Shown: piece by piece, positions 34,297 through 43,318 of the stretch
Numbering within the stretch: the first letter of the stretch is position 1
Layout: every line of letters begins with the position of its first letter
Origin: an uncultured Clostridia bacterium
GTDB taxonomy: Bacteria; Bacillota; Clostridia; Christensenellales; Aristaeellaceae
Reading direction: 5' to 3'
Length of the DNA: 64,000 bases
Assembly (NCBI GenBank): GCA_947565865.1
Contig: CANOHT010000004.1
Span: 66,264-130,263 of the forward strand
Program-made: the position numbers and the translations under genes
The notes under the pieces: generated by a model
What the model saw: only the letters and a program-made list of their open reading frames with translations
Told to the model about the DNA's origin: nothing
Databases searched by the model: none

Positions 34297-34689
34297 ATGG
34301 CTGAAACTGTGCTGGTGTGCGTGACCGGTCAGCGATCCAGCGCCCGGCTGATTCATAAGGGTGCGGAAATTGCTCGGCAGCTTCGGGGGACGCTGCTGGT
34401 TTTGTCCGTCTCCGGCAGCGGCCTGAATACCCTGACCCATCCGGGGGTGGCAGAGGCCATGGATGAGCTTTATCGTCTGTCCCATGAGGTTGGCGCGGAA
34501 ATGACCATGCTCCACGCCCCGGACGCTCACAAGGCCATCTGCGCCTTTGCCCAGGAGCGCGGCGTCACCCGTATTCTCCTGGGCGAAGGCCGGGACGGCG
34601 CCGGCGCCTTTGTGGCGTCGCTGCAGCGCGCCCTGCCTCAGATCACCTTCAGCATAGAGCCGGAATTAGCCTTTTCTTCCGTAGGCTGA
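34297..34689 (+). CDS. Universal stress protein-like domain (KdpD-type)
   Basis: 130 residues of an alpha/beta nucleotide-binding fold. The start VLVCVTGQRSSARLIHKGAE resembles the Usp segment within KdpD sensor kinases (pattern CVTGQPSSERLIR). The rest is compatible: LRGTLLVLSV, ERGVTRILLGEG. No kinase or histidine motif is present. GGAAAGGAG lies before the ATG. Follows the small membrane protein, so the pair may be a minimal sensory unit, but that is only inference. Confidence 0.65.
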   Translation: MAETVLVCVTGQRSSARLIHKGAEIARQLRGTLLVLSVSGSGLNTLTHPGVAEAMDELYRLSHEVGAEMTMLHAPDAHKAICAFAQERGVTRILLGEGRDGAGAFVASLQRALPQITFSIEPELAFSSVG

Positions 34690-34765
34690 AACATAAGCCG
34701 CCCCTCATGCGTCTAATGGATGAACCCTTTTTTATGAACGAACGTGCAACAAGGAGGCTGAACCT

Positions 34766-37102
34766 ATGAAAAAACGTATCCTGGCCATGCTGCTTGGCCT
34801 GACCCTGCTCCTGGGCTGCCTGCCCGCGGGCGCGCTGGCAGGCGCCGTCGTCATCGGCGGAGGCGGCACGAGCCTGTCCTACTCCATTGGCGGACCTGAT
34901 GACGCGGACGACCTGGACATCAGCAAGGTGGGTCAGGTTATCGAGAAGCTGAACAATCCGCCCCAGGGGATGGCCACCATCAACGACCGGCTCTATGCCG
35001 GCTGCTGGGACGGGCTGTACGTCCAGGTGGAAAACGGCTGGAAGATGCTGCTGGGCACCGAAAAGCTCAACAACCTGTCCAGTATTTTTGCCCACGACGG
35101 CGCGCTTTATCTGGTGGCCCAAACCAACACCTGGGCCGACGAGGAGCCAACCTCCTCGCTCACCCTGTACCGTCTGACCGAAACCGAAGAAGCGGCGGAT
35201 GTGGAAACCGTGCTGGAAAACATTCCGCTGGGATTGGATGATGATTGGCCCAACTTCTCCAGCATGTTCATGGACAATGACAGCCTGTACATGCTCTATA
35301 TGAACTATGGCGGCAGGACGGGCAATGATTACGGCAACAACATCCTGCTGAAGGTCTCCCTGGTGGACGGCTCGGTATCCCGGGTCTTCCAGGACTACGT
35401 CCAGGCGGTCAGCCCTGACGGCAAAGGCAAGCTGGCGGGCATTTACTGGAAGCAGGAGGACGCCTATCGGGAGGAGGACGTCATCAAGCCCAACCTGGTC
35501 AGCATCGATCCTGTCAGCGGCGAGATAACGCATCACGGCTCCCTGCTCAGCCCCAACGTGGGCGCTCTCACCCTGGACGCGACGGCAGGCTGCCTCTATC
35601 TGGTGGATGACAACAAGCTCTACCGCTATGATGACGTTACGTCCGCCGGCGTGCTGTGCGCCTACCTGCCTCCCAACGGCAGCTACAGCAACAACACAGG
35701 CTCCGCTGTGATGAACGGCTTCTTCTACATTGGCACATACAGTAATAATGACGATCATTTTGTCTCCTGCTCCGTGGACCCCAGCCTGCTGCCTAACCGC
35801 AAGCTGCGGCTGGCCAGCGGCGCGGTGGAATACGAACTCATCAACGCCTTCTGCAAGGCCCATCCCGAAATTGCCATTGAGTCGGTGGACGCCTGGTTCA
35901 ACAGCGCGGAGGAAATGAGCCAGTTCATGGTCTCCGGGGACGACTCCGCTGACGTCCTGTACCTGAGCGCCTCCAGCCCCATTTTCCCCGCCCTGCGGGG
36001 GAAGGGCTATTTGGCCGACCTTTCCGGCAGCGACGTGCTGGCTCAGTTCATGAGCAGCGTCTATCCGCACATGATTCAATCCCTGTATCAGAACGACAAG
36101 CTGATCGCCTATCCCAACAATATCTCTTCCAGCACCTTCGGCTATTATCCCGCCGCGCTGGAAAAGGTCGGTCTGACGGAGGAGGATCTGCCCAAATCCC
36201 TGATGGGGCTGATGGACTTCGCGGAAATGTGGCATAACGACTACGCCGAGGAGTATCCGGACATCCATCTGTTCTCTGACGCTTACAGCCTCTATGAGCA
36301 GCTTTTCTCCATGATCCTAGAATACCAGGTGGTGGCCTGTGACGCCAAGGGCGAGCAGGTGACCTTCAACACCCCCACCGTGCGGGCGCTGCTGACCCGT
36401 CTGGAGCAGCTGAAGCCTATTCTGGATGACATGAGCATGAAGCCCGACGCCAACGGCAGCTACACTTACAGCGGCCCCTTCAATGATGACGGCGAGCCCG
36501 GCGCGATGTTCTCCACCTATACCAACCTGATGCCCGAACGCTATGGCCACAGCGCATGGGATGGCACGCCCCTGCTGCTTTCCCTCGTGGATGACGACGA
36601 GCCCTATGTGCCCCTGAATATGAGCCTGCTGATTGTCAATCCCAACAGCCCCAATAAGGATCTGGCCATAACCTACCTGGAGTTCCTGGCGCAGAACAGG
36701 CATCAGGCTGAAAAAGTCGCCCTGATGCCGGAAGAAAACACAACTTTGGAGTCGGAATATTATCAGGAGAGCAAGAAATCCATTGAGGATATGATTGCCA
36801 GTGTGCAGCGCGCCCTGGAAAGCGCCCCCGAGGAATCCAAGGAAAACTACAAGGATCAGTTGGAATGGCTGAACCTTGAGCTTGAAAACATCGAAGAGCG
36901 GCGCTTCGCCATCAGCGAGGAGGACATTGCGGACTATCGCGCCATCGCGCCTCACCTGACGGTAATGACCACCAATGTTTTCAGCGAGAGCGAGGACATT
37001 CAGAGCATCACCAAGCGTTATCTGGATGGCCAGATGAGCGCCGAGCAGTTCATCCGCGAGTTTGACCGGATCGTTACCATGATGTTGATGGAAAACTATT
37101 AA
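34766..37102 (+). CDS. Secreted beta-propeller / solute-binding protein fusion
   Basis: 778 residues with a signal peptide ending near GALA. Residues about 45-340 contain propeller-like strand repeats (MATINDRLYAGCWDGLYVQV, SIFAHDGALYLVAQ, LDATAGCLYLVDDNKLYRYD). From about 350 the protein turns into a family 1 solute-binding fold: LRLASGAVEYELINAFCKAH, DSADVLYLSASSPIFPALRG, KLIAYPNNISSSTFGYYPAA and a C-terminal helical part. No permease gene is adjacent. A second, frameshifted gene of the same layout lies at 57606-59797. It could be a surface sensor or receptor whose propeller binds a glycan or peptide. I do not know this combination as a named family. Confidence 0.7.
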   Translation: MKKRILAMLLGLTLLLGCLPAGALAGAVVIGGGGTSLSYSIGGPDDADDLDISKVGQVIEKLNNPPQGMATINDRLYAGCWDGLYVQVENGWKMLLGTEKLNNLSSIFAHDGALYLVAQTNTWADEEPTSSLTLYRLTETEEAADVETVLENIPLGLDDDWPNFSSMFMDNDSLYMLYMNYGGRTGNDYGNNILLKVSLVDGSVSRVFQDYVQAVSPDGKGKLAGIYWKQEDAYREEDVIKPNLVSIDPVSGEITHHGSLLSPNVGALTLDATAGCLYLVDDNKLYRYDDVTSAGVLCAYLPPNGSYSNNTGSAVMNGFFYIGTYSNNDDHFVSCSVDPSLLPNRKLRLASGAVEYELINAFCKAHPEIAIESVDAWFNSAEEMSQFMVSGDDSADVLYLSASSPIFPALRGKGYLADLSGSDVLAQFMSSVYPHMIQSLYQNDKLIAYPNNISSSTFGYYPAALEKVGLTEEDLPKSLMGLMDFAEMWHNDYAEEYPDIHLFSDAYSLYEQLFSMILEYQVVACDAKGEQVTFNTPTVRALLTRLEQLKPILDDMSMKPDANGSYTYSGPFNDDGEPGAMFSTYTNLMPERYGHSAWDGTPLLLSLVDDDEPYVPLNMSLLIVNPNSPNKDLAITYLEFLAQNRHQAEKVALMPEENTTLESEYYQESKKSIEDMIASVQRALESAPEESKENYKDQLEWLNLELENIEERRFAISEEDIADYRAIAPHLTVMTTNVFSESEDIQSITKRYLDGQMSAEQFIREFDRIVTMMLMENY

Positions 37103-37104
37103 GT

Positions 37105-37225
37105 AGCTCGCGCAGCGAAAATGGGCGTCTGCGGGCCGATGGCCCTCAGGCGGGGCTTGGGGGCAAGGCCCCCAAGCGTCCCCCCCAACGTAATCAGGGA
37201 GCGAAGCGTCTCTGACGGTCGATTC
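37105..37225. repeat. Repeat family B, copy 2
   Basis: Contains hairpin CTTGGGGGC-aag-GCCCCCAAG (37156-37176) and TCAGGGA-gcgaagcg-TCTCTGA (37194-37215) ending CGGTCG, in the same order as copy 1 at 21303-21440, and again right after a stop codon. Confidence 0.65.
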
Positions 37226-37271
37226 CATCACCTTTAAGGAATCTAAATATCCTATCACCATCCCAGTAAAG

Positions 37272-37307
37272 CAAAACCGCTGCGGCATCAAATCCACAGC
37301 GGTTTTG
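37272..37307. terminator. Bidirectional terminator between the propeller gene and proS
   Basis: CAAAACCGCTG (37272-37282) and CAGCGGTTTTG (37297-37307) form a perfect 11-bp stem whose lower part provides the U-tract in both directions. Confidence 0.85.
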
Positions 37308-37353
37308 TTGTTTACGTTTCAGAGGATGGCAGGAAATCCATGATACCTTTGTA

Positions 37354-38802
37354 TCAATAGGCTTTAGCAAAGTACATGACCTTCCTGGCGGGCTTGCCGC
37401 AGCAAACGCAGGTATCGCCAAACCACTGAGCCTCCTGGTCAAAGGGCATGTTCCGGGAGGAAGCGTTGAAGTCCTCCTTGATCTTATCCTCACAGGCGCG
37501 CTCGCCGCACCACATGGCCTTGGCAAAGCCGCTTTGAACCGCCTGGCCCAGCTCCTCCAGGGAATGAACGGTCTGGGTATGCTCATCGCGGAAGGCCTTC
37601 GCCTGCTCAAACAGCCCCTGCTGGATGTTGTCCAGCAGCGCCTGCATCTCATCGACGATACCGTCCAGGGCCAGGGTGGTCTTCTCGCAGGTATCCCGGC
37701 GGAAGACGGTCACAACGCCGTTTTCCAGGTCGCGGGGGCCAACCTCCAGGCGGACGGGCACACCCTTGAGCTCCCAATCATTGAACTTGAAGCCAGCGGA
37801 CACCGTGTCGCGGTCATCCAGCTTTACGCGGAAGCCGGCGGCCTTCAGCTGCTGCTCCAGCTTCTCGCAGGCCTCGGTAACACCGGGCTTATGGGCTGCG
37901 ATGGGCAGGATCACCGCCTGGATGGGCGCGATACGCGGGGGCAGACGCAGGCCGCGCTCGTCGCCATGGGTCATGATGATGGCGCCGATCAGACGGGTGG
38001 ACACGCCCCAGCTGGTCTCGTGGACGTAGGTCAGCTTGCCTTCCTTGTTCTGGTACTGGATGTTGTAGGCCTCGGCAAAATTGGTGCCGAAGTTATGGCT
38101 GGTGCCCGCCTGCAGGGCCTTGCCGTCCTGCATCATGGCTTCCATGGAATAGGTGGCCCGAGCGCCGGCGAACTTCTCCTTCTCGCTCTTCTGGCCCACA
38201 TAGACGGGCAGCGCCATCACGCTTTCCGCTACCTCGCGGTAAACGTCCAGCATGGTGAGGGTCTCCTCCTGAGCTTCCTCGGGCGTGGCGTGGATGGTGT
38301 GGCCCTCCTGCCACAGGAACTCGCTGGTACGCAGGAAGGGACGGGTGGCCTTCTCCCAGCGCATCACGGAGCACCACTGGTTATACTTCAGCGGCAGATC
38401 GCGCCAGGTCTGCACCCACTTGGCGTACATGGTGCAGAAAATGGTCTCGCTGGTGGGGCGGACGGCCAGGCGCTCCTGAAGCTTTTCCGTGCCGCCCTGG
38501 GTCACCCAGGCCACCTCGGGGGCAAAGCCCTCCACATGCTCCGCTTCCTTGAGCAGCAGGCTCTCGGGGATCAGCATGGGGAAGTAAACATTCTGATGGC
38601 CCGTCGCCTTGAAGCGGGCGTCCATCTCCTCCTGAATGCGCTCCCAGATGGCATAGCCATAGGGGCGGATAATCATGCAGCCGCGCACCGGCGCGTAATC
38701 GCACAGCTCCGTCTGAAGGATAACGTCGGTATACCACTGGGAGAAGTCCTCGCTGCGGGGGGTGATGTGGGTGACAAATTCCTGCTTATTTTGCTTAGCC
38801 AT
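37354..38802 (-). CDS. proS: Proline--tRNA ligase (short, archaeal-type form)
   Basis: 482-residue class II synthetase. Motif 2 region VMRWEKATRPFLRTSEFLWQ and motif 3 region THGDERGLRLPPRIAPIQAV are evident, and RPTSETIF binds proline. There is no editing insertion between motifs 2 and 3, and the C-terminus has a CVCCGKPARKVMYFAKAY zinc-type extension, so it is the ProS3/archaeal-like form and not the long bacterial one. ATG 38802 has AAGGAGG upstream. Controlled by a T-box leader directly upstream. Confidence 0.97.
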   Translation of the reverse strand: MAKQNKQEFVTHITPRSEDFSQWYTDVILQTELCDYAPVRGCMIIRPYGYAIWERIQEEMDARFKATGHQNVYFPMLIPESLLLKEAEHVEGFAPEVAWVTQGGTEKLQERLAVRPTSETIFCTMYAKWVQTWRDLPLKYNQWCSVMRWEKATRPFLRTSEFLWQEGHTIHATPEEAQEETLTMLDVYREVAESVMALPVYVGQKSEKEKFAGARATYSMEAMMQDGKALQAGTSHNFGTNFAEAYNIQYQNKEGKLTYVHETSWGVSTRLIGAIIMTHGDERGLRLPPRIAPIQAVILPIAAHKPGVTEACEKLEQQLKAAGFRVKLDDRDTVSAGFKFNDWELKGVPVRLEVGPRDLENGVVTVFRRDTCEKTTLALDGIVDEMQALLDNIQQGLFEQAKAFRDEHTQTVHSLEELGQAVQSGFAKAMWCGERACEDKIKEDFNASSRNMPFDQEAQWFGDTCVCCGKPARKVMYFAKAY

Positions 38803-38837
38803 GGTCACAGACCTCCTTGATGATCGGGCGAAGGGTG

Positions 38838-39080
38838 TAAAAAAGCCTTCGCCGCTGCGTTGTCTTGCAGGGACGAAGGCATAGCTTCGCGGTACCACCC
38901 GGCTTGCGGCGTCGGCCCAGGCCGAACACCGCCACTTTCACACGTCCTGTCACGGGGACGAACCGGCGGTGATTGGCCGCGGCTCCGGGCTGGGATGGAC
39001 GCATCCGCCGCCGCGCGCCTTCCACCGCCGCGCGCTCGCTGCATGGCTTGCCGGACTGTCCGGGCCCCTCATGGCCGTTG
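38838..39080 (-). ncRNA. T-box leader of proS
   Basis: On the minus strand the antiterminator T-box GGGTGGTACCGCG lies at 38900-38888 and is followed by a terminator, GCCTTCG (38880-38874) pairing with CGAAGGC (38851-38845), then six Us (38844-38839). The upstream GC-rich part would form stem I; I could not fix the specifier codon by eye, but the downstream gene implies proline. Uncharged tRNA-Pro should favour read-through. Confidence 0.9.
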
Positions 39081-39085
39081 GGTGC

Positions 39086-39114
39086 ATTGTACCATATCGC
39101 GGAAGAATTTGCAA
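39086..39114 (-). promoter_or_regulatory. Promoter of the T-box/proS transcript
   Basis: Minus-strand TTGCAA (39114-39109), 17 bases, TACAAT (39091-39086), placing the start near 39079. Confidence 0.75.
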
Positions 39115-39280
39115 GACACACCATACAAGGTTGACAGAAAAAGTCACGGTATGCTCCGGCGGCACGGACCTCGCATGGGCGCCCTTGGCGGATGGCCCAA
39201 GAAGGCTGCCGTATGGCACGATAAAAGCAGCTGGAGATCGCCGCTATGACGATCACGGGACAGCCTTATCAACGCCGAGG

Positions 39281-39324
39281 ATAAAAAAGAATCCGCTTGC
39301 AATTGTTGCCGCAATTGCAAGCGG
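39281..39324 (-). terminator. Terminator of the GerM-like gene
   Basis: CCGCTTGCAATTG (39293-39305) and CAATTGCAAGCGG (39312-39324) form a perfect 13-bp stem; on the minus strand it is followed by ATTC and six Ts. The remaining DNA from 39115 to 39434 shows nothing else. Confidence 0.8.
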
Positions 39325-39434
39325 TAAATCTTCAGCGCTGACTTAAGACCAGCATATCAGTCATCCGCTACTATCAGTTTAGCATCTTCAGGTCGGAATG
39401 CCAATTGTTTTGGCGATTGGCTTCCGGCCTTTTG

Positions 39435-40478
39435 TCAATCGATCTCCACCACGCCGGGATACTGCGTCATGACCTCCTGGGCGTCGTTGAGGAAAGTCTC
39501 GGTGGTGACAGGATCAGGCTGGAAGGGCTGACCGTCCACCAGCAGCGATACCTTTTTCACGCCGGGGAACTGACTGGCGGTAAACAGCACGGCGCGGATG
39601 GCCTGCTGACCGCCGTCCGTCTGCTGGGTCACGGTCATGAACTCCTTGGTGAAGTCGATGGTGGCGGTGCCGTTGTCGATCTTGACCGAGCGCACGCCGC
39701 AGTCCCGGGGCAGGGGGGATTCCAGGCCGCTGTCGCTTTGCGGGCCCTTGGCCAATTCCAGAATGGCGGTAGGCAGGTCGGCGGGCGAGAACACAGTGCG
39801 CGTCACCGGCACCAGCAGCCTGCCGCTGCCCGAGGGGAAGTACAGCTGCACCTGGTCGGCGTAAGTGCTGGCCGCCGCCATGGTCGCCACGCTTTCCACA
39901 TTGACGCTGTTTTCACTGAAGACGCCGGAAACATCCGTACCATGGGTCAGCTGGCTGCGCTTCTGCCCATCGAAAAGGAAGGTGACCTCCTTTACGCTGT
40001 CGAAGCCGCACAGCGTCGCCGCCGTCGCCTGTACCATCAGCAGTTCTTCCTCCGCCGAGGAACAGTTCAGCGCCTCCTTGCTCATGTCCACCCGGGCGTT
40101 TCCGCCGCTGATGTCCAGGTCAAAGGTAGTACCTTCCGGAATCACGTTGGTCAGCCCCATCCGCGCCGCGGAAAGATCATTCTCGCTGGACTTCACCATC
40201 AGCGACAGGGTGGCCTTGGCCACGCCGTCCTGCTTGGGAATCTGCCGGGTGACAGGCACCAGGTAGCCGTCCCCGTCACGATACCAGCAGACGGTGGACT
40301 GTGTCTCCACCCCAGGGTCAATGGTGTCCGACACCGTCTCCCGCGCCGTCAGCGGCGGCTCCTCATACACCATCTCCGTGGCTGGCGACCCGCCCCGAAG
40401 AGCCAGCGCCACCACCAGGGCAGCCGCGCATACGATCAGAACCCGTTCCATGTCCGCACGCTTCCATTTCAGCTTCAC
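39435..40478 (-). CDS. GerM-like sporulation/germination protein with two GerMN domains
   Basis: 347 residues. An N-terminal signal/anchor helix (VLIVCAAALVVALAL) is followed by two tandem GerMN domains at about 60-190 and 205-335. Each has the pattern YLVPVTRQIP or LLVPVTRTVF, then an ALLSLMVK/AILELAKGP helix, IPEGTTFDLDI or CGVRSVKIDNGTATIDFTKEF, and VKEVTFLFDGQ or VKKVSLLVDGQ. GerM in Bacillus supports sporulation and germination at the forespore boundary. GTG 40478 is chosen since AGGAGG (40493-40488) is nine bases upstream. Divergent from rqcH. Confidence 0.85.
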   Translation of the reverse strand: MKLKWKRADMERVLIVCAAALVVALALRGGSPATEMVYEEPPLTARETVSDTIDPGVETQSTVCWYRDGDGYLVPVTRQIPKQDGVAKATLSLMVKSSENDLSAARMGLTNVIPEGTTFDLDISGGNARVDMSKEALNCSSAEEELLMVQATAATLCGFDSVKEVTFLFDGQKRSQLTHGTDVSGVFSENSVNVESVATMAAASTYADQVQLYFPSGSGRLLVPVTRTVFSPADLPTAILELAKGPQSDSGLESPLPRDCGVRSVKIDNGTATIDFTKEFMTVTQQTDGGQQAIRAVLFTASQFPGVKKVSLLVDGQPFQPDPVTTETFLNDAQEVMTQYPGVVEID

Positions 40479-40548
40479 CGCTTTCGGCCTCCTCATCATC
40501 CATGGGTTTGTTGGATTGTATGAGCCGCTGCCGATGGCTATGACAGGC

Positions 40549-40577
40549 TTGGCATTTTCGCCCGCATCGTTTATAAT
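40549..40577 (+). promoter_or_regulatory. rqcH promoter
   Basis: TTGGCA (40549-40554), 17 bases, TATAAT (40572-40577), about 34 bases before the ATG at 40611. Confidence 0.8.
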
Positions 40578-40610
40578 AGGATGGAATGAACGATAAAGGT
40601 GGAATGTGCC

Positions 40611-42365
40611 ATGCCCATGGACGGACTGACCATCGGCTTTGCCGCCCGGGAACTCCACGCGGCCCTGGTCGGCGGCCGCATCGATAAAATCACCCAGCCG
40701 GAAAAGGACACCCTGATCCTGCTGATCCGCGCGGGAAGTGAAAACAAGCGCCTCCTGCTGTGCGCGTCCCCCAACAACGCCCGCTGCCATTTGACCGTCT
40801 CAACCTTTCCTAACCCGCTGGAGCCACCTACCTTCTGTATGCTGCTGCGCAAGCAGCTGCTGGGCGGCCGGCTGCAGTCCATCCGGCAGATCGGCGGCGA
40901 CCGGGTGGTGTACATCGACATTGATACCGTGGACGAGCTGGGGGATCATGTGCTGCGTCGGCTGATTCTGGAGATCATGGGCCGTCACTCCAACCTGATG
41001 CTGGTGGACGGCCAGAACCGCATCCTGGAAGCCGCCCGCCACGTCAGCGCCGATATGAGCCGTGTTCGCCAAATTCAGCCAGGGCTGCCCTATCTGCCGC
41101 CCCCCGCCCAGGACAAGCTCGATCCCCTCCAGCTTACGGCACAAGCGCTGGCTGCTCGCCTGGCCGCTCAGGGCGACGTTCCCCTGCACAAGGCCCTGGC
41201 CGCCTGCGTCTCCGGCCTGTCGAATCCCGCGGCCCGGGAGCTGGCCTTCCGCGTTCTGGCCCCGGGCGAGGATCGCGCCCAAGACCTGGGCGAAGCCGCC
41301 CTCCGCCTGGCCGATCTTATGCGCCGTCTGCCGGAAATGACCTCGCCCCGAGTGCTGCTCAGCGAAAGCGGCGACGCTGAGGATGTTTTTGCCTTCCCCT
41401 ACCTCAGCCGGGATATGACCCGCCAGCAGGACTATCCCACCGTCAGCCAGGCGCTGGAAAGGTACTTCGGCGCCCGGGATCAGCAGGACCGCCTCGCTCA
41501 GAAGAGCGCCTCGATGCTTCGGCTACTCAAGGGGCATATCGAGCGCTGCGAAAAGAAGCTGGCCCTCCAGGAGGAGGAGCTGGCTTCCGCCGCCCGGATG
41601 GAGGAATACCGCCTGACGGGCGAGATCATCAACGCCAATCTGTGGCAATTGAAAAAGGGCATGACCAGCGTCACCCTGCCCAATTTTTACGATGAGAACG
41701 GCGGCGCCATCACCGTGGCGCTGGATATTCAGCTGACCCCGGTGCAGAATGCCCAGCGGTACTTTAAGCGCTACCAGAAGGCCCGTTCCGCCCGGGAGAC
41801 CGCCGCCCTTCAGCGGGAGAAGACCCTGGCCGAGCTGGACTATCTGGAAGGCATCCTGCTGGACGTGGGCAAATGCGTGGGGGAAAGCGAACTGGAGGAA
41901 ATCCGCGAGGAGCTGGCCCGCACCGGCTATATGAAGCGCGTAACCAACCGCCGTCAGCAGCGAGCCCTGCCCCAGAGCAAGCCCTACCGATACCAGTCCT
42001 CCGACGGCATTGACATACTGGTGGGGAAAAACGCCGCCCAGAATGATCGGCTCACCGGCTCCGCCCGTCCCGGGGAAACCTGGCTCCACGCCAAGGATAT
42101 GCCCGGCAGCCACGTCATCATCCGCTATGAAGGCGACGCCGAGCATCCCCTGCCGGAACAGACGCTTCTGGAGGCCGCGATCCTGGCCGCATGGTACTCC
42201 AAGGGCCAGCGCTCCTCCTCCGTGCCCATTGACTATACCCTGCGCCGGTATGTGAAAAAGCCTGGCGGCGCGGCCCCCGGCAAGGTGATCTATACCAATC
42301 AGCGCACCCTGTACATGACCGTCAGCGAGGCGGACGTGCGGGCCATTCGGATGATGGAGGCATAA
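40611..42365 (+). CDS. rqcH: Ribosome-associated quality control factor RqcH (NFACT/FbpA family)
   Basis: 584 residues. The NFACT-N domain starts MPMDGLTIGFAARELHAALV and holds the Asp97-Arg98 pair in IGGDRVVYI that is needed for tRNA-Ala recruitment in Bacillus RqcH. A HhH-type middle, a long coiled coil (about 300-440) and the C-terminal NFACT-R domain with LVGKNAAQNDRLT, WLHAKDMPGSHVII and a KPGGAAPGKVIYTNQRTLYM tail follow. It binds 60S-like stalled subunits and adds C-terminal alanine tails to nascent chains. ATG 40611 is preferred over GTG 40599 because AAAGGTGG lies eight bases before it. Confidence 0.95.
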   Translation: MPMDGLTIGFAARELHAALVGGRIDKITQPEKDTLILLIRAGSENKRLLLCASPNNARCHLTVSTFPNPLEPPTFCMLLRKQLLGGRLQSIRQIGGDRVVYIDIDTVDELGDHVLRRLILEIMGRHSNLMLVDGQNRILEAARHVSADMSRVRQIQPGLPYLPPPAQDKLDPLQLTAQALAARLAAQGDVPLHKALAACVSGLSNPAARELAFRVLAPGEDRAQDLGEAALRLADLMRRLPEMTSPRVLLSESGDAEDVFAFPYLSRDMTRQQDYPTVSQALERYFGARDQQDRLAQKSASMLRLLKGHIERCEKKLALQEEELASAARMEEYRLTGEIINANLWQLKKGMTSVTLPNFYDENGGAITVALDIQLTPVQNAQRYFKRYQKARSARETAALQREKTLAELDYLEGILLDVGKCVGESELEEIREELARTGYMKRVTNRRQQRALPQSKPYRYQSSDGIDILVGKNAAQNDRLTGSARPGETWLHAKDMPGSHVIIRYEGDAEHPLPEQTLLEAAILAAWYSKGQRSSSVPIDYTLRRYVKKPGGAAPGKVIYTNQRTLYMTVSEADVRAIRMMEA

Positions 42366-42502
42366 GCAAAGCTGCGCAACCAATGGTCGAGGGAAAAGCC
42401 GACGGTTGGTTGAATTTTGCGCACCCGACTCGACGCCTGGTCGCTTCCGCGCAGGGAGGGGCAGTGGTATACTGTCGCCATCAACGAAAGGAGGTCATGG
42501 AT

Positions 42503-43235
42503 ATGACCGCGTATCAAACCCTTGGCCAGCGCATCGCCAGCCTGCGCCGTCAGCGCGGACTGACCCAGGATCAGTTGGCGGAGCGGCTGGGAATCTCCGC
42601 CCAGGCCGTTTCAAGTAGGAAACCAACGTTTCCTGCCCCGACATCATGCTGCTGCCCGCTCTGGCGGATCAGCTGCAGGTGACCACGGACTCGCTGCTCA
42701 AGGGCGAAGCCCAGCCCGAAACCCGCCTGATCCCGTAGGAAACCCGCAAAGCCGCGGATAAACTCATTCTTCGCCTGCGCATTTTCGGCAGCAACGGCGA
42801 CAAAATTCAGGTCAGTCTGCCCTTCGCGCTCCTTCGCGCCGGTTTGCTCACCAACATCATCGTTGAGAAGGCGGGGCGCCCGGATATGCTCTCAATGAAG
42901 ACGGAGGACAATAACGGGCACAATCCCTTCCAATCCATTGATCCGGAGCAGATCATCGCGCTGGTGGAGCAGGGCGTTCTGGGCAAGCTGGTGGAAGCCA
43001 CCACTGCCGACGCGTCCCCATGCGCCTTCTGTGCAGCAGCTTTGGCGTCCGGCTGCTCTCCGGCGCCGTCAGCAGCCGGACAGAGGAGGAAGTCCCCATG
43101 CCTCTGCTCATCCGGCCCCAGGCCTCGGCCTTGGCGAAGACCCTGCGCCAAAGCGGCGCTCTGCTCCAACAGCGTCAGCTTCCTCTGGTGGATTTCCACA
43201 GCAGCAACGGTTTTTTCCTGAAAATTGAATGCTGA
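42503..43235 (+). pseudogene. Decayed XRE-family regulator
   Basis: ATG 42503 (AAAGGAGG at 42487-42494) starts a good helix-turn-helix: LGQRIASLRRQRGLTQDQLA, ERLGISAQAVS. At about 42615 the expected SKWE segment reads TCAAGTAGGAAACC, missing one base, and the frame then continues as TNVSCPDIMLLPALADQLQV in another phase. That second frame is stopped by TAG at 42736-42738 but continues to about 43010 (ADKLILRLRIFGSNGDKIQV), after which a third phase carries on to TGA 43233-43235. Several independent lesions make this a pseudogene. Only the first about 40 codons could give a product. Confidence 0.75.
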
Positions 43236-43241
43236 TTCGCC

Positions 43242-43280
43242 AAACCCCCGCCCTCAGCCCATGCTGAAGACGGGGGTTTT
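43242..43280. terminator. Terminator between the XRE pseudogene and the maturase
   Basis: AAACCCCCG (43242-43250) and CGGGGGTTTT (43271-43280) pair around a loop that itself contains CAGC/GCTG; usable in both directions. Confidence 0.8.
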
Positions 43281-43318
43281 CGCTTTGCCCGGCGCTGACG
43301 CCGCGCCGCAGCCGCTTG

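Noticed and set aside
38795..39256. 153-codon minus-strand frame covering the T-box
   Set aside because: The region contains the T-box antiterminator and a terminator with six Us; the frame is a by-product of GC-rich RNA structure.
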